Source: Sipunculus nudus
Lineage: Eukaryota > Annelida > Sipuncula > Golfingiida > Sipunculidae
Assembly: GCA_026874595.1 (NCBI GenBank)
Contig: CM049316.1
Span: forward strand, 58,845,676 to 58,909,675
Direction of reading: 5' to 3'
Length of the DNA: 64,000 nt
How positions within the stretch are numbered: position 1 is the stretch's first letter; each line of letters begins with the position of its first letter. A program made the translations under genes and the position numbers. The notes beneath the pieces are model-generated. The model was not told the origin of the DNA and did no database searches. It saw nothing but the letters and a program-made list of their open reading frames with translations. This document shows positions 23,225 through 34,760 of the stretch, piece after piece.

Positions 23225-24320
23225 AGTTCTTTGTCTACAGAGCAGCTTCAATATATATTGGTCTGCTTTAGTAACTTAACAACAGTGGCATTCAAGATAG
23301 AAACATGTTTTTTTGTGACTATAGAGCAAAACTTTAAAAGTCTCCTTTGTAACTATAGAGCCATGCTTCAACTTAAGAAATCTCTCAGAGTGACTATACA
23401 GCCTTGACATTCAATTAAGGATCGAGTCTACTTTGTAACTAGTGCCATTTACTTTTAAGCCTCTGGGTAACTGTCATGCAGTGCCATTCACTTCAGAATT
23501 CTTCTTTGTTTACATAAAGCAGTGCCATTCACTTAAGAAATCTTATTTGTTACCATATAACTGTACCATTTACTTCAGAAATTTTCGTTGTTACCATAAA
23601 ACTGTACCATTCACTTCAGAAATGTTCTTCATTACCATAAAGCAGTTCCATTCACTTCAGAAATCTTCATTGTTACCATAAAGTGATGTTATTTGCTTCA
23701 GAAATCTTCATTGTTAAAATAAAGTGGTGTTCTTCACTTCAGAAATCTTCTTTGTTACCATAGGGCTGTGCCATTCACAACAGAAATCTTCTTTGTAACC
23801 ATAGAGCTGCAAATCACTTCAGAAATCTTTTTTGTTACTGTAGAGCTGTGCCATTCACTTCAGAAAACTCTTTGTTTACATAAAGCAGTGCCATTCACTT
23901 AAGAAATCTTATTTGTTACCATAAAACTGTACCATTCACTTCAGAAATTTTTGTTGTTACCATAAAACTGTACCATTCACTTCAGAAATGTTCTTCATTA
24001 CCATAAAGCAGTTCCATTCACTTCAGAAATCTTCATTGTTACCATAAAGTGATGTTATTCGCTTCAGAAATCTTCATTGTTAAAATAAAGTGGTGTTCTC
24101 CACTTCAGAAATCTTCATAGTTACCATAAAGTGATGTTATTCGCTTCAGAAATCTTCATTGTTAAAATAAAGTGGTGTTCTTCACTTAAGAAATCTTCTG
24201 TATTACCATAGGGCTGTGCCATTCACTTCAGAAATCTTCTTTGTTACCATAGAGCTGCAATTCACTTCAGAAATCTTCTTTGTTACTGTAGAGCTGTGCC
24301 ATTCACTTAAGAAATCTTCT
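23225..24320. repeat. 41-bp satellite with 366-bp higher-order unit
   Basis: The monomer is about 41 bp (for example TTCACTTCAGAAATCTTCAT followed by TGTTACCATAAAGTGATGTTA). The left part to about 23500 is diverged. From 23504 a block of nine monomers repeats with a 366-bp period: 'ctttgtttacataaagc' recurs at 23504 and 23870, and 'gtgatgttatt' at 23683 and 24049. In the second block an 82-bp, two-monomer piece (24049-24130) is duplicated again. The open frames across it are by-products. Confidence 0.93.
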
Positions 24321-24995
24321 ATTTATTTAGAAAGATTGCAAGAAATGCCACAAGCCAAGCAGCTCTGTGCCTCCCCAAGTTAAATATTTGTTCTGTACAA
24401 CTGGTGCAGTCTGGTGGTCTCAATTTTCATATCAACCAACATCATAATGCAGTTTTTCATATGCTGTTTAACAGAAAGTGCCACTGGTACTCTTCCAAAA
24501 CATATTGTAAACATATATAAAAAAATGGTGATTTTGAGTTTTAACACATTTAGTGAGCTGATTGATGGTGCCGCCAGCCAGAATTGTTATATAGTTTAAA
24601 TGTAAATTCCAAACACGCTTAACCTATTAACTGTTCATTTGTTCAGTATTATAAGGACAATTGGACATATCACCTGGCTTTGAGAACATAATGTGTGTCA
24701 TCAACGTTTCGCTGAAATGTAAAATGAGAGAACATTAACGTGTACAATGAATAACCTGATCATGCAGGAAAACTTTGTCCCAGTATAATATGTCGATTTG
24801 AAAATGGTTTTCGCTAAACAGATGACGGCTGTGTCCCTTAAATTGGGATAAAATTCATATGCATTAACATAATCCAACAGGAAAACAGCCAGATAGATTA
24901 GTGTCTGCTTGTAGATTGGGCATATCATGTATTATAAATGAACAAAAGTCATCACCACACCGCTAAAGCATGGGGGTTAATGTGTAAGTGAGTGG
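24321..24995. other. Non-coding stretch
   Basis: Moderately AT-rich sequence between the satellite and the segmental duplication. Nothing recognisable. Confidence 0.55.
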
Positions 24996-26079
24996 GATAT
25001 GTTTGATGTAGTGTTTTGCTCTGGACCTGTCTGACCAAGCTGTCTCTTTTCTGCCTATCCCTGACACGCCAGCATTCTCCGAAAATGAGATTCTTCTGTG
25101 TTACCCTAGCTGATCAAATTCAAATTTTACCGCATATATAATATAGCTGATTCAGCACTTTCTTTATGTGTTTTATTACAGTCTTTTTATTCTTTTATTT
25201 TAAAAGAACTTCCAGTTTTAACAACAACTGCCGGTATTTCTGTGCCGGTATTTTCTTACTTTGGATTATATTTTATGTATTTTCATAAAAAATATGAAGA
25301 AACATATGAAGCAATATACGTATTTTCATAAAAATACTTCTTCATGTTTGGATATTAAAATTTTTTTCTTGTTACTTCTGTTAAGAGCATCTTTGACAGT
25401 TCATACAAGTAAAAACTCAGGCCAGTGAACATGAAACATGACCTGCACCAAAGAGGTTGTGTTTTCATACAGGACTGTTTGGTTGTTTGTTTGGTTAGAT
25501 TGAGTTTGGTCAGGTATTGGTTAGATCATTGTTTTGTTTGTTAGTTTATTTATTCATTGTTTGGCTGGGACATTTGTTCATTTGTCAGTGGGCATATAGT
25601 ACTGAACCTACTTTCACAAAAGTAGTATTGTTTATTGAGGTCTGCACTTAACTGACTGCTTCTCTAGTCATAATGTGATAACTAGACTACTCATTAAGAA
25701 GTTCACATTAAGAAAATAAAACCAGTTCACCAGATCAGTAAGCTACTCAAATAGTATACTACTCAGTATTCTAAAGAAACCAAACATCATATGTGTAGAC
25801 TGCTTAGATATATACTTAAGTATAACTAAAACAAATGATCCATCATCTGTTGTTAGTGGCACACATGGATGCATCAGCATAAAGTGTGCGAACTGCTTTA
25901 ATCTTGTGTTAGGGTGTGTATTAAGATCATGATTCCATGTTATGAGCATGATTATCAGGTGATAAACACTTATACTAGCTGACCTCACCAACAAATTCTG
26001 AGTAATCAATACATGCTGTTATAATTATCTTTGATTTGTAACTGTCATGTCAGCAAGTTAATGCATTGACTACTTCATT
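24996..26079 (+). repeat. Segmental duplication, copy 1
   Basis: It aligns, with indels, to 26968-28480. Paired words: 'gatatgtttgat'/'gacatgtttgat'; 'gaaaatgaga'; 'gaggt(a/c)tgc'; 'tagactactc'; 'ctcaaatagta'; 'atccat...gttagtggcacaca'/'atccattgttaatggaacaca'; 'tcagcataaa'; 'agggtgtgtat(t/c)aagatcatgatt'; 'ttaatgca(t/c)tgac'. No coding content. This copy lacks the 565-bp insertion seen in copy 2, so it approximates the ancestral state. Confidence 0.8.
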
Positions 26080-26498
26080 GTGAAGGGTGTGGCATAAAGC
26101 CAGCTACTCACCATTTCTATAAAATTTGTGACTGAAGCATTTTTAAAGCCAGCCACTCACAATTTCTAAAGAATTTGTGAAGCATGTGGCGTAAAGCCAG
26201 CTACTCACCATTTCTATAAAATTTGTGAAGCATTTGTAAAGCCAGCTACTCACCATTTCTATAAAATTTGTGAAGTATTTGTCAAGCCAGCTACTCACAA
26301 TTTCTATAGAATTTGTGAAGCATGTGGTGTAGAGCCAGCTACTCACCATTTCTATAGAATCTGTGAAGCATTTGTAAAGCCACCTATTCACCATTTCTAT
26401 AGAATGTGTGAAGCATTTGTAAAGCCAGCTACTCACCATTTCTATAGAATTTGTGAAGATTTTGTAAAGCCAGCTACTCACCATTTCTATAGAATTTA
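26080..26498. repeat. 45/48-bp satellite
   Basis: About nine units of 'agccagctactcaccattt' plus 'ctatagaatttgtgaagcatttgtaa', with some units three or more bases longer. Because unit lengths are multiples of three, the minus strand stays open for 114 codons with the peptide period MVSSWLYKCFTNSIE. Each minus-strand unit contains GGTGAGT, a perfect 5' splice-site core. I regard it as a minisatellite, not a gene. Confidence 0.9.
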
Positions 26499-26967
26499 AG
26501 TGATTTCTGGATTACTCTATATATAAATATTAATAAACCCTAAGTAAATATTGTTATTTAAAGTGCATATAACACCTCTGTGATATATGTATGGGCATGT
26601 TTATCAATAAGCTGTTAGTAAACACAGCAATGTTGACATCAGGAAAAACTGTGTAACCTAAGGTTGTTATATGTATATGTATATGTTGGTTGCATATATA
26701 TATTGGGGATTTTAATGGTCACTATTTGCAAAACACCCTTTTGTAAAACTCTGGTTTACCTGACTTGATGAAGGATTTCTTTGTTGAATGTGTTTTATTA
26801 TTTTGGTGGCCCCCCACATGTAATAAACATGTGGATATAAACAAAACAAACAACCCTTGTTGGGTTGGGTCACCGTTCTCTGGCCTCTTTCTATAAAAGG
26901 TTCAAGGGATTTTCTTTAGTTAATAGACGTCATATATTGGAATAGGTCCCTTTAAATATACGAGCTG

Positions 26968-28480
26968 GACATGTTTGATTTTTAGTCTTTTCCTCTTTTG
27001 GACCAGTTTATGAAGCTTTCTGTTTTCCGTCCAGACCATATAACACTCCAGTGCTCTCTGGAAAATGAGACTCGTGACTCCTTTCCAGGCTTCTCAGTTT
27101 TAAATCTTGCCTCATTTGTAATACTTTATACAGTGCTTTCATAATGTGTCTTTTATTAAAAATTTCTGAAAAAAAAAAAATGAAATTAAGAAATATTATA
27201 CGTGTTTTCTTTAAAAGAAATGAAAATATATTTTAATTTAAAAAATACTGCTCATTACTCATTACTTTTTTAGTTATTTTCACAAACTGTTCAGAAAAGT
27301 TAATACTGTCAAGGAAGTTAACTTTTGGCTTGTGTTTGTTTATATCTGTGTTTGTTCATTTGTCTGTCAGTAGAATAAAACAAAAACTATTGCATTGGTC
27401 CCCTCTGAAGCAGGATTGTTTGGCCTTGGCGGAGGTATGCTCTCTACTGAGGGCCATTCTGGCTAGTATACATGATACATAGACTACTCTGAACCAGTCA
27501 GAATATGAAACCAAAACCAGTTTCTCATGTGAGTAGGCTTCTCAAATAGTAAACCACTCAACATGATAGCCAAAAAAATTATTTTATGAAACTTGTGGGC
27601 TGCTAAAATATATAATTAACTTACTCCAATTGATATAAAGGAAGTTCATCCATTGTTAATGGAACACAGGTCACTGTAGGAGTATAATTAAGGGCATTGA
27701 TGTAGAACTTAGAGTCCGGACTTGGACTAGAGTCCACAGTTGAGTCCACTCTTTTAGGTACTCAAACTTGGATTTAAGGGTCCTGGACTCGACCTTGTAT
27801 TTGGACTTGGAGGCAAGGACAACAAAAATCAGACAAGGTCCATCCCATGTCCAATAGAGAAAAAAAAACTTTGTCACATATTATAAAGACTTATGTACAT
27901 GTGCGATTTAAGAACATAATTTTACCAAATAATAATACTATATATACCAAGCTTTGCTCAGCATCGCGAGCTGTAAATGTAATCAACCATTATAGTAAAA
28001 GCATGTGTGAACTAGCTGAAAAATGTACATGATAATCTGAAATTTTTTTTGGGGGGGGGGGGTATTTGTATTCGACTTTGACACAGAATTGGACTCAACT
28101 TTCAAATGATTTAGACTTGAAAGAAGGTCAACATGCACTTGAACCTCTATGACTCGGACTTGGACTCATGTGACCCGGACTCGGACTTGCACTTAGACTT
28201 GGATGTTGTGCACTCTACTACATTAAAGAAATTTTGCACATGTCAGCATAAATTGAGAACGCTGCTTTATCTTCATGTGAGGGTGTGTATCAAGATCATG
28301 ATTTTTTGTAATTAATCATATTCTAGTGGTAAGTGTGTATATTGGGTGAGCCTGACAAATAACCTATGTAAGTAATCAACTCATGTCCTTTTTATTGTCT
28401 TTAATTAATAACAAATTTACAATTTAATGCACTGACAACATCGTCATGTTCCATGGGCTACAGTGTGACTTTACTGGTTT
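26968..28480 (+). repeat. Segmental duplication, copy 2 (split)
   Basis: The counterpart of 24996-26079. Homology stops after 'ggaacacagg' (27670) and resumes at 'gcacatgtcagcataaa' (about 28236). The extra 565 bp between contains the 'gactcggactt' element. The spacing between copies is about 1.97 kb on the left and shrinks to about 1.80 kb near 27.48 kb because of further indels. Confidence 0.8.
27712..28225 (+). mobile_element. 'gactcggactt' element, copy 2
   Basis: It has the same arm-core-arm order as 5828-6313, beginning GAGTCCGGACTT and ending GGATGTTGTGCAC. A 12-base G run at 28051-28062 interrupts it. Its insertion into copy 2 of the segmental duplication, with an empty site in copy 1, is direct evidence that it moved after the duplication. 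Confidence 0.8.
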
Positions 28481-29269
28481 ACAATGTACCTGGAGTATGA
28501 TATTGATCATGACTGGTGTTGGACTAATTTCCCGTCTGACTTTTCTAGAGAAGTGTGCTCAGGTCAGGTGTAATCTATTTAATTTACCTGTAATTTTTCT
28601 TTGTAATTGGTAGGTGTGGCCCAGTGAGTTTTAGTACATTTAATGGACCATAGCTGTGGATTTTATGCCTCCCAATTAAAATCTTCTTTTCAACTCCTCA
28701 GGTATATATCTTACAGTTACAACGTGGCCACTCTACACCTTTAAGACATTTTTGTTCTTGTGTATATTTGGTCCCACACCGTAGGAGGGAGGACTATTAA
28801 TATGGTCCTGGTCTGTTCGTCCATCCATCCCACCCCTTCTGTTACTTGAAAGCTCTAAAACCCCTGCTTATTTCTTGACCCAACTTTAGACACATGTTAG
28901 TCACATGACGAGCTTGTCATTGTAACCTAAAGGTGGCGCCACCTATGTTAGACTACTTTTTCCAAGACCAATTAACAGAGATAAGCCTGTGCAGGTTGGT
29001 CAGCCCTATTTCGACTGTAAGCAGTTCATTGACTACAGATCTGGCAGTCACAAGAGGGTGTGGCTGCGCCTGCCCTATCACTCCAGACTGCCACTGTTAA
29101 TGCACAGCCTCCTTGGACGTGTATTGTTTTGTTAATTAATTTATTAAGTTTATATTGAAAATTCATAATGTCACCAGATTCACCTTTCCACAAGTATATT
29201 GGAACATAAATCACCTAGTAGTACCCCCATTTCCAAAAATACAATAATTTAAAGTTTACAGATGACAGT
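28481..29269. other. Non-coding stretch
   Basis: No array or open frame of note. 'ctgttcgtccatccatccc' near 28815 is a small GTCC-like tract. A CTCF-like motif lies at 28926. Confidence 0.5.
28926..28939 (+). promoter_or_regulatory. Weak CTCF-like motif
   Basis: CCTAAAGGTGGCGC matches 11 of 14 consensus positions and is followed by a palindromic GGTGGCGCCACC. Weak by itself. Confidence 0.2.
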
Positions 29270-30145
29270 GACCTAGTATAATCCACTCTAAGTCCATCCT
29301 TGTGGTTTTTTCATGTGTATGGAGCTCACTTTGAGACTATTTAGGTGGTTATCTCAAACCTTTAACCTACTACAGTCCACACTGAGACCACCCTGGTGGT
29401 TTACTCTTGTGTTTATAGAGTTCACTTACAGATCATTGCAGTAGTTATCTCCTACCTTTAACCTACTACAGTCCACTTTGAGACCAACCTGATGGTTTAC
29501 ACTTGTATTTATGGAGCTAACTTTGAGACCATTCAGGTGGTTATCTTTAACCTTAAACCTTCTACAGTCCACTCTGATGTTTTACTCTTGTGTTTATGGA
29601 GCTAACTTTGAGACCATTCAGGTGGTTATCTTTAACCTTAAACCTTCTACAGTCCACTCTGGTGTTTTACTCTTGTGTTTATGGAGCTAACTTTGAGACC
29701 ATTCAGGTGGTTATCTCTAACCTTTAACCTACTACAGTCCACTTTGAGTCCACCCTGGTCATTTACTCTTGTTTTTATGGAGCTCACTTAGAGACCTTTC
29801 AGGTGGTTATCTTTAACCTTTAACCTACTACAGTCCACTCTGGGACCACCTTGGTGGTTTACTCTTGTGTTTAAGGAGCTCACTTTGGGACAATTCTGCT
29901 CAATATGGTTATCTCTCCACTTTAACCTACCATAGTGTCCACTTTCTAAGTTGAGCTCTTCTTGAGACCATTTGTGTGGTTATCTTTAACCTTTAACCTA
30001 CAATAGAGTCCACACTTAGACCACGTCACCTTCTCAATGGAGCTCACTTTGAGGCCATTCATGTAGTTATCTATGACCTTTGATCTTCTACAGAGCTTAC
30101 TCTTGGTAGTTTACTCTTGTCTTTGTAGAAATCACACTCTAATGG
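29270..30145. repeat. 85/96-bp satellite
   Basis: About nine units built on 'ctacagtccac', 'ttactcttgtgtttatggagct', 'actttgagaccattcaggtgg' and 'ttatctttaacctt'. Spacings of 'ctacagtcc' run 96, 96, 85, 85 and 96 bp. The 11-bp difference is loss of 'tgagaccaccc'-like sequence. End units are diverged. Confidence 0.92.
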
Positions 30146-30149
30146 AGCC

Positions 30150-30534
30150 TGCAGTGATATTATCTCTATCTGTATTTCTGTATGTGCCTAGGTGTCATTA
30201 CCTTATTACCTATGCAGATCTGGTCTTCAGGAAGGAGGGGGGACAGGGACTTAAAATTTATCCTTCCCATTTGACTGAGCGGCCCACACATCTGTAAATC
30301 CGTCCATTTGCCTCGTCACCTCATGGACTACGGCAGTAATTTCTATCACTGGGCCATCATTTGGATTGGGGAGAACCGGCCAGCCTATAAAGGAGTACAG
30401 ATTTGGGTGCAGTAGTGTGATTCTGTGGCTGAGGACTGGTCGGGGTGGTGCAGGACCAGATCTCCCCCTGATCAAAATTACCCCTACCCCCTCATGCTTG
30501 CTTCATGTCGAACAAGACCAGATATCCCACTCAT
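30150..30534. other. GC-richer island
   Basis: Overlapping open frames on both strands (30073-30475 and 30366-30613) reflect base composition. It holds Pro-coding C runs and no recognisable protein. Candidate regulatory or unrecognised exon sequence. Confidence 0.2.
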
Positions 30535-30550
30535 CCCCCCCCCCCCCCCC
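30535..30550. repeat. Poly-C run
   Basis: Sixteen consecutive Cs. Confidence 0.95.
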
Positions 30551-31059
30551 ATTATCCTGCCTCTTTTGCTACCTTGGTGTAAAATAAAAAAATTAACCCC
30601 CATCCCATGCTGAAGAGGACATACTAATTCCAATATGTGAAATGGACTGAATAATTTTCCTTATTTGGAATATTAATTTGAAAAAAAAAAAAATTTGTTT
30701 ATATTTTATTAATATTGTTTTTTTTTATTTTAAAACTGAATAAATTTTTCATATAAATGCTACGACAGTGCCTCTTGGTAATAGGTTTAATATTTTTGGC
30801 ACATATGTAATTTTAAATATTGATAACAGTTAAAAATTTTAATTGTTGTTATTTTGTGCAAATATTTATTATATTAATAATATCATTTTAAGTGTTCCAT
30901 ATATCACACCTTCAATTCATTATGATATCACTGGATACAGTAACTAATAGCTCTCAGATTTTTCTGGTGTTGTTAGTTATACAATAATAACACATAAGAG
31001 GCGCAAGTCTTTAATATAAAGTTCTATCAAGATTTCACTAGTTTTGCCTTTTTGTTTTG
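30551..31059. other. AT-rich non-coding stretch
   Basis: AT-rich, with A and T homopolymers near 30680-30725. Nothing else is visible. Confidence 0.6.
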
Positions 31060-31400
31060 AGACCAGCTGTGGAGTCCAACACCCAACACTGCTAGCTAGG
31101 TCAAGTCCTACCCCCTGGTGGGGGTTAATTTTATCAGGGGTGTGATTTTCTGCTACACTTGCTGGGTAGCTAGGTACAGAAGAGCCATGCTGGTGGGATG
31201 GTCCTACAGCCAACCCAGCACTGCCACTCTGCAAGGGTTAAGTAGTCAGGGGGCACTTCTCTGGCAAGGTGTCCTCAGCGACTCGCAATACAAGTGGTTG
31301 GTGGGTGATGCCTACAGTTTTATCTCTCCATACAAATCCTGCCCATTGCTATAGCTGCATCTCATAACCGGATGCATGGATGATGATAGTAAACGCACCT
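31060..31400. other. GC-richer island
   Basis: 'gctagctaggtcaag' and 'gctgggtagctaggtac' are small internal repeats, and 'accccctggtgggggt' is an imperfect palindrome. Opposed open frames of 78-85 codons overlap, so neither is convincing. Confidence 0.25.
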
Positions 31401-31549
31401 TGCATGAGCTTCATCACTCTATATCGCTAATTAATCGGGTCAAGAAAACTGTATGGATTCTGGTTAAATGGACCTTGTATGGGTTTATTAACCAGTTTTC
31501 ATAATTGCTCATTTCTTTGTTTGCTGTGACTAGAGATGTGCTAATATAA

Positions 31550-31975
31550 GGTGATGAGGTCAGGTTAGAGATAAGGACATCTACTAGGTGCAGAAGGTGA
31601 AGAGGAATATGAAGATGAAAGATGGAGAGATGATGATAAAGTGAGGTGAGGATAATACAGATGAACTTAAGGTGATTAAACTGCTGCTGCTGATAAAACA
31701 ACATTTAATCATGAAAATGTTAGGTGATAAAGGATGGAAGGTCTGAATATGATGACAATAATAATGATTATAATGTGGAGTTGATGATGATAATAACTCA
31801 GAAATTGTGTTAGTTGATGATGATGATGATGATGATGTGTTTGATAACTAAGATGAAGGTGGCAGAGTGATAATGAATCATAAGTAACATTAGATGGTAA
31901 TAATGATGATTATGAGAAAACTAAGATTATTGTGATAAAGATAGTGATAGTGGTGTAAGTTTTGATGTAAGAGAA
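31550..31975. repeat. Degenerate GAT-rich tract with (GAT)n core
   Basis: Words such as 'gatgat', 'gataat' and 'gatgaag' recur for about 400 bp. A pure run of about eight GAT units lies at 31815-31837. Confidence 0.8.
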
Positions 31976-32275
31976 ATCATACCAATATAAGGCAACACAT
32001 CCTGTAGTATCAAGTTAACATTGTGAGCTGATAATATTAGGTCAGCCTTAATTGTAGCACCATGGACCACACTGGTCATGCATGGCCAGTTATCCTAACA
32101 TAATTATTTATGACTTGTAATTCCTGAGGTCCAGAGACTAGTCTGGGAGTTGAACCTTAAATTATCATCAATTGTGATTGACCATTTGATTGCTCTTGTT
32201 TAGATGTTAATTTCAATATAGGTCAAGGTTTTGTTCTTTAATAATAAATATACACTTCCCCTGGTATATACACAA

Positions 32276-32276
<1 letters not shown>

Positions 32277-32326
<50 letters not shown>

Positions 32327-32330
32327 TTAT
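32277..32330. repeat. (TG)n(TA)n compound microsatellite
   Basis: Eleven or so bases of TG units pass directly into a TA run with a TTTA interruption. Confidence 0.95.
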
Positions 32331-32619
32331 TAATGTTGAAAAGTGGATCAAGATGTATTCACATTGAAAACTTTATTGGAAAGGTTTACAGAGTCTGCAT
32401 TGATTCCAAAATGTACAGGTGTATGAAGTCAGAATTTTCTTCACTGAAAGTGGCAGTGTATAGATTTACTAACTGTTTGCTGCATCCTGAGTTGTCATTT
32501 AATTTAGTTTATTTATTTGCTCCATCGAATGCAAATCATGGGTATATAGATACACAATAAGGATGCATGTTCTGTATATACAACAGTTCTAGATTTCTGC
32601 CCATGCATCAGCTGCACCT

Positions 32620-33780
32620 TGTGACCTCAAAACTGACCAGGTGGGTACCAGTGGTCACTACATAGTATTGTCCATTTTGGCAGAAGAGCATAGGTATATT
32701 GACCAGGATTTATTTGTGCATTGTCCAGTACATGTCTGTTTGTAATAAACAGAGTCCAGCTTTGGGGGGGGGGGGGGGTGGTCATCCAGTATCCAGAGCC
32801 TGTATGGATTCCTGTTATTTCAATATGGCCTGTGCCCTGGTTACCCACTTTGCTTTCATGATGTCTGTGTAATGATTCCTTGCCTTGGCATGCCAGGTAG
32901 CCACTCACTCCTGTGTAAGTTAGAGGTGGGCTAGGGACAGCCAATGCTGCCAGGCTGCAGCCGGATCCAGCCTCTAGTGATGGTCCTTAGCATAAGAAGT
33001 ACACTATGTGGTGTGGCCAGAAATCTGTGTAGTACTAGTTGGCAGGCAACCTAAGCTATGCCTAATGGCTATATTGTCTGTGTCCAGCTTGACCAATGGG
33101 CCTCATTACTCACATTGAATAGCGGCCAGCCAAGGTCAGCCAGCTCTACCACTGGCCAGGTGTACTGACCCAGTGCAGCGGTAGCCGGCCTCTGACTGCT
33201 AGCCCCAGTATGGTCTCTCAACAAGCGCCCAGACGAAGCTATTGATTCCAGAGCTCAATATCAGTCGATATTTCTGGGTTAGACGGTAGAGTCCTGTTTA
33301 AATTCATTAACCTTTGTGTGTTGGGTCACCTCCACAGACACTGACGTAGACACGGGATTGAGTTTAGCTGACTACTGCCCTGATTGTATGGTTGCGTACT
33401 ATCTTACTACCATTGCAGGGCCGGCCTGATGAGCATACTCGGGCCCGTTTCAGGTGGGTTTCTTAGCAGCCTCTTTTCGTTGGCAGCCCTTCCCAGGCTG
33501 CTTCATGCTTGTCATGTTTGTCTTTACCCATCATGCTTCATTCCTGTTCCCCATCGTGTATGTAGCCAATTTTTTACGGCCTTTTTTATTAAAAGATAAG
33601 TGACTGGTCGCAAGTTGAGCCAGAAAGGTGGTGGCAGCGGTCACATTAGTACCCAGAGGTCTGGTAAATATAGTATGACCGTTTGAGTGCATGCTACACT
33701 TGAATCGTTCCCGTACCTTGCTGGTTCTCCCCGCACTGGATATCTCCACCCATGACAACTGGCCATTGGTGACGTAAGAG
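32620..33780. other. GC-rich block, longest in the window
   Basis: Counting bases, 33121-33240 is 75 of 120 G or C (62.5%), far above the surrounding DNA. A 15-base G run is at 32764-32778. Words such as 'ggccagccaaggtcagccagc' and CTGACGTAG (CRE-like, near 33343) occur. Open frames are short on both strands. It could be a regulatory block, a CpG-rich promoter region or an exon cluster I cannot parse. Confidence 0.35.
33419..33453 (+). other. Candidate 35-bp microexon
   Basis: Acceptor-like CTTACTACCATTGCAG ends at 33418 and CAG|gtgggt follows at 33454. The 35 bases are open in one frame (GRPDEHTRARF). They are not a multiple of three. Good splice signals in a GC-rich block, but no neighbouring exon is seen. 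Confidence 0.15.
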
Positions 33781-34369
33781 TATAAAAAAAGACATCGTGT
33801 TATACATCTACCTTCATCTACATTAATGGAACTAACCCTTGAGGACTGTCAGCACCAAACCGGGTTTGTCAACAAATCTACAACTCTGTTCACTCTCTTA
33901 TGTAATGAACAAAACTTTCACATATTTTAAATACTTGTAAAATTTTCAACCAGCCTTCTGTAAACCCTCGTTGATAAATTTCTTGTTGTGTAACTTTTTC
34001 AATACTTTCAACTTTTGTTAGTAATTGCGTCTAAATGAAACATTTTTAATGTTTATCTGAGTCAGAATTTTAATTTTTTATTTTACATATATATAAATGT
34101 GTTCCTTTATTCTTGGGTATTCATTTAAGAAATAAATTTACTTTTCCTTAATTATATCAAAAGGTTAAATAATTTTATCAAGATGACAGGAGAACACAAT
34201 ATATAAAAATGTTATCAATTGATGATTAAAGGACTGTTTAGTAATTTTTATGGAGAAAACAACTGGTTAAAATTTACATGTGACTTTTTTTTACAGAACA
34301 TGAAAAAAATGAACCAAAATGCATACTTTCTTGAGTGGTATGAATTTTATGAACTCTGTGTTTTATATA

Positions 34370-34760
34370 AGATTTCGGACAAAAGCAGATATTCCCAGGA
34401 CAAATGTTCCACAGACATATGTTCTGGATCTGGACAGAGACAAGACCTTTGTGGTCTCCTGTGTGTCAGCATTTCCGTACTGAATGCAGCTGGGGAAAAT
34501 ACTCTTTTCTCAGCTTGAGACAGACCAGGTTTTCAGTCTCTATGGCTTTTCACTTGATCTTTCCTGCTGACAAGTTCCAAGTCAGCAAAACACCTCTCAG
34601 GGGTCGCCAGCTGCCAAGTTTTTCCGTTAGTCGGTCACTTCTCATTGCGGTGATTGGTGAATTCTCGTTTTTGACGACCGCTGAAAGTTATTGAAAGCTG
34701 CAGCGATCAAAGAGGTCAAAGATGTCAGCAATCACTTTTTTGTCCAATCTTTTATAGAGA
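34370..34760. other. GC-richer island
   Basis: Two overlapping plus-strand frames of 96-99 codons. Words like 'ggggtcgccagctgcc' and 'gatcaaagaggtcaaagatg' (TCF-like and half nuclear-receptor sites) suggest regulatory DNA rather than a protein. No family is recognised. Confidence 0.2.

Noticed and set aside
23442-23681. 79-codon frame with repeated HSL/FTS words
   Set aside because: Translation of the 41-bp satellite.
23225-24320. CRISPR-like array
   Set aside because: Regular spacing exists, but there are no unique spacers between conserved repeats, no cas genes, and the genome is animal. It is a satellite.
26143-26484. Minus-strand 113-residue repeat protein
   Set aside because: Exact by-product of a 45/48-bp minisatellite.
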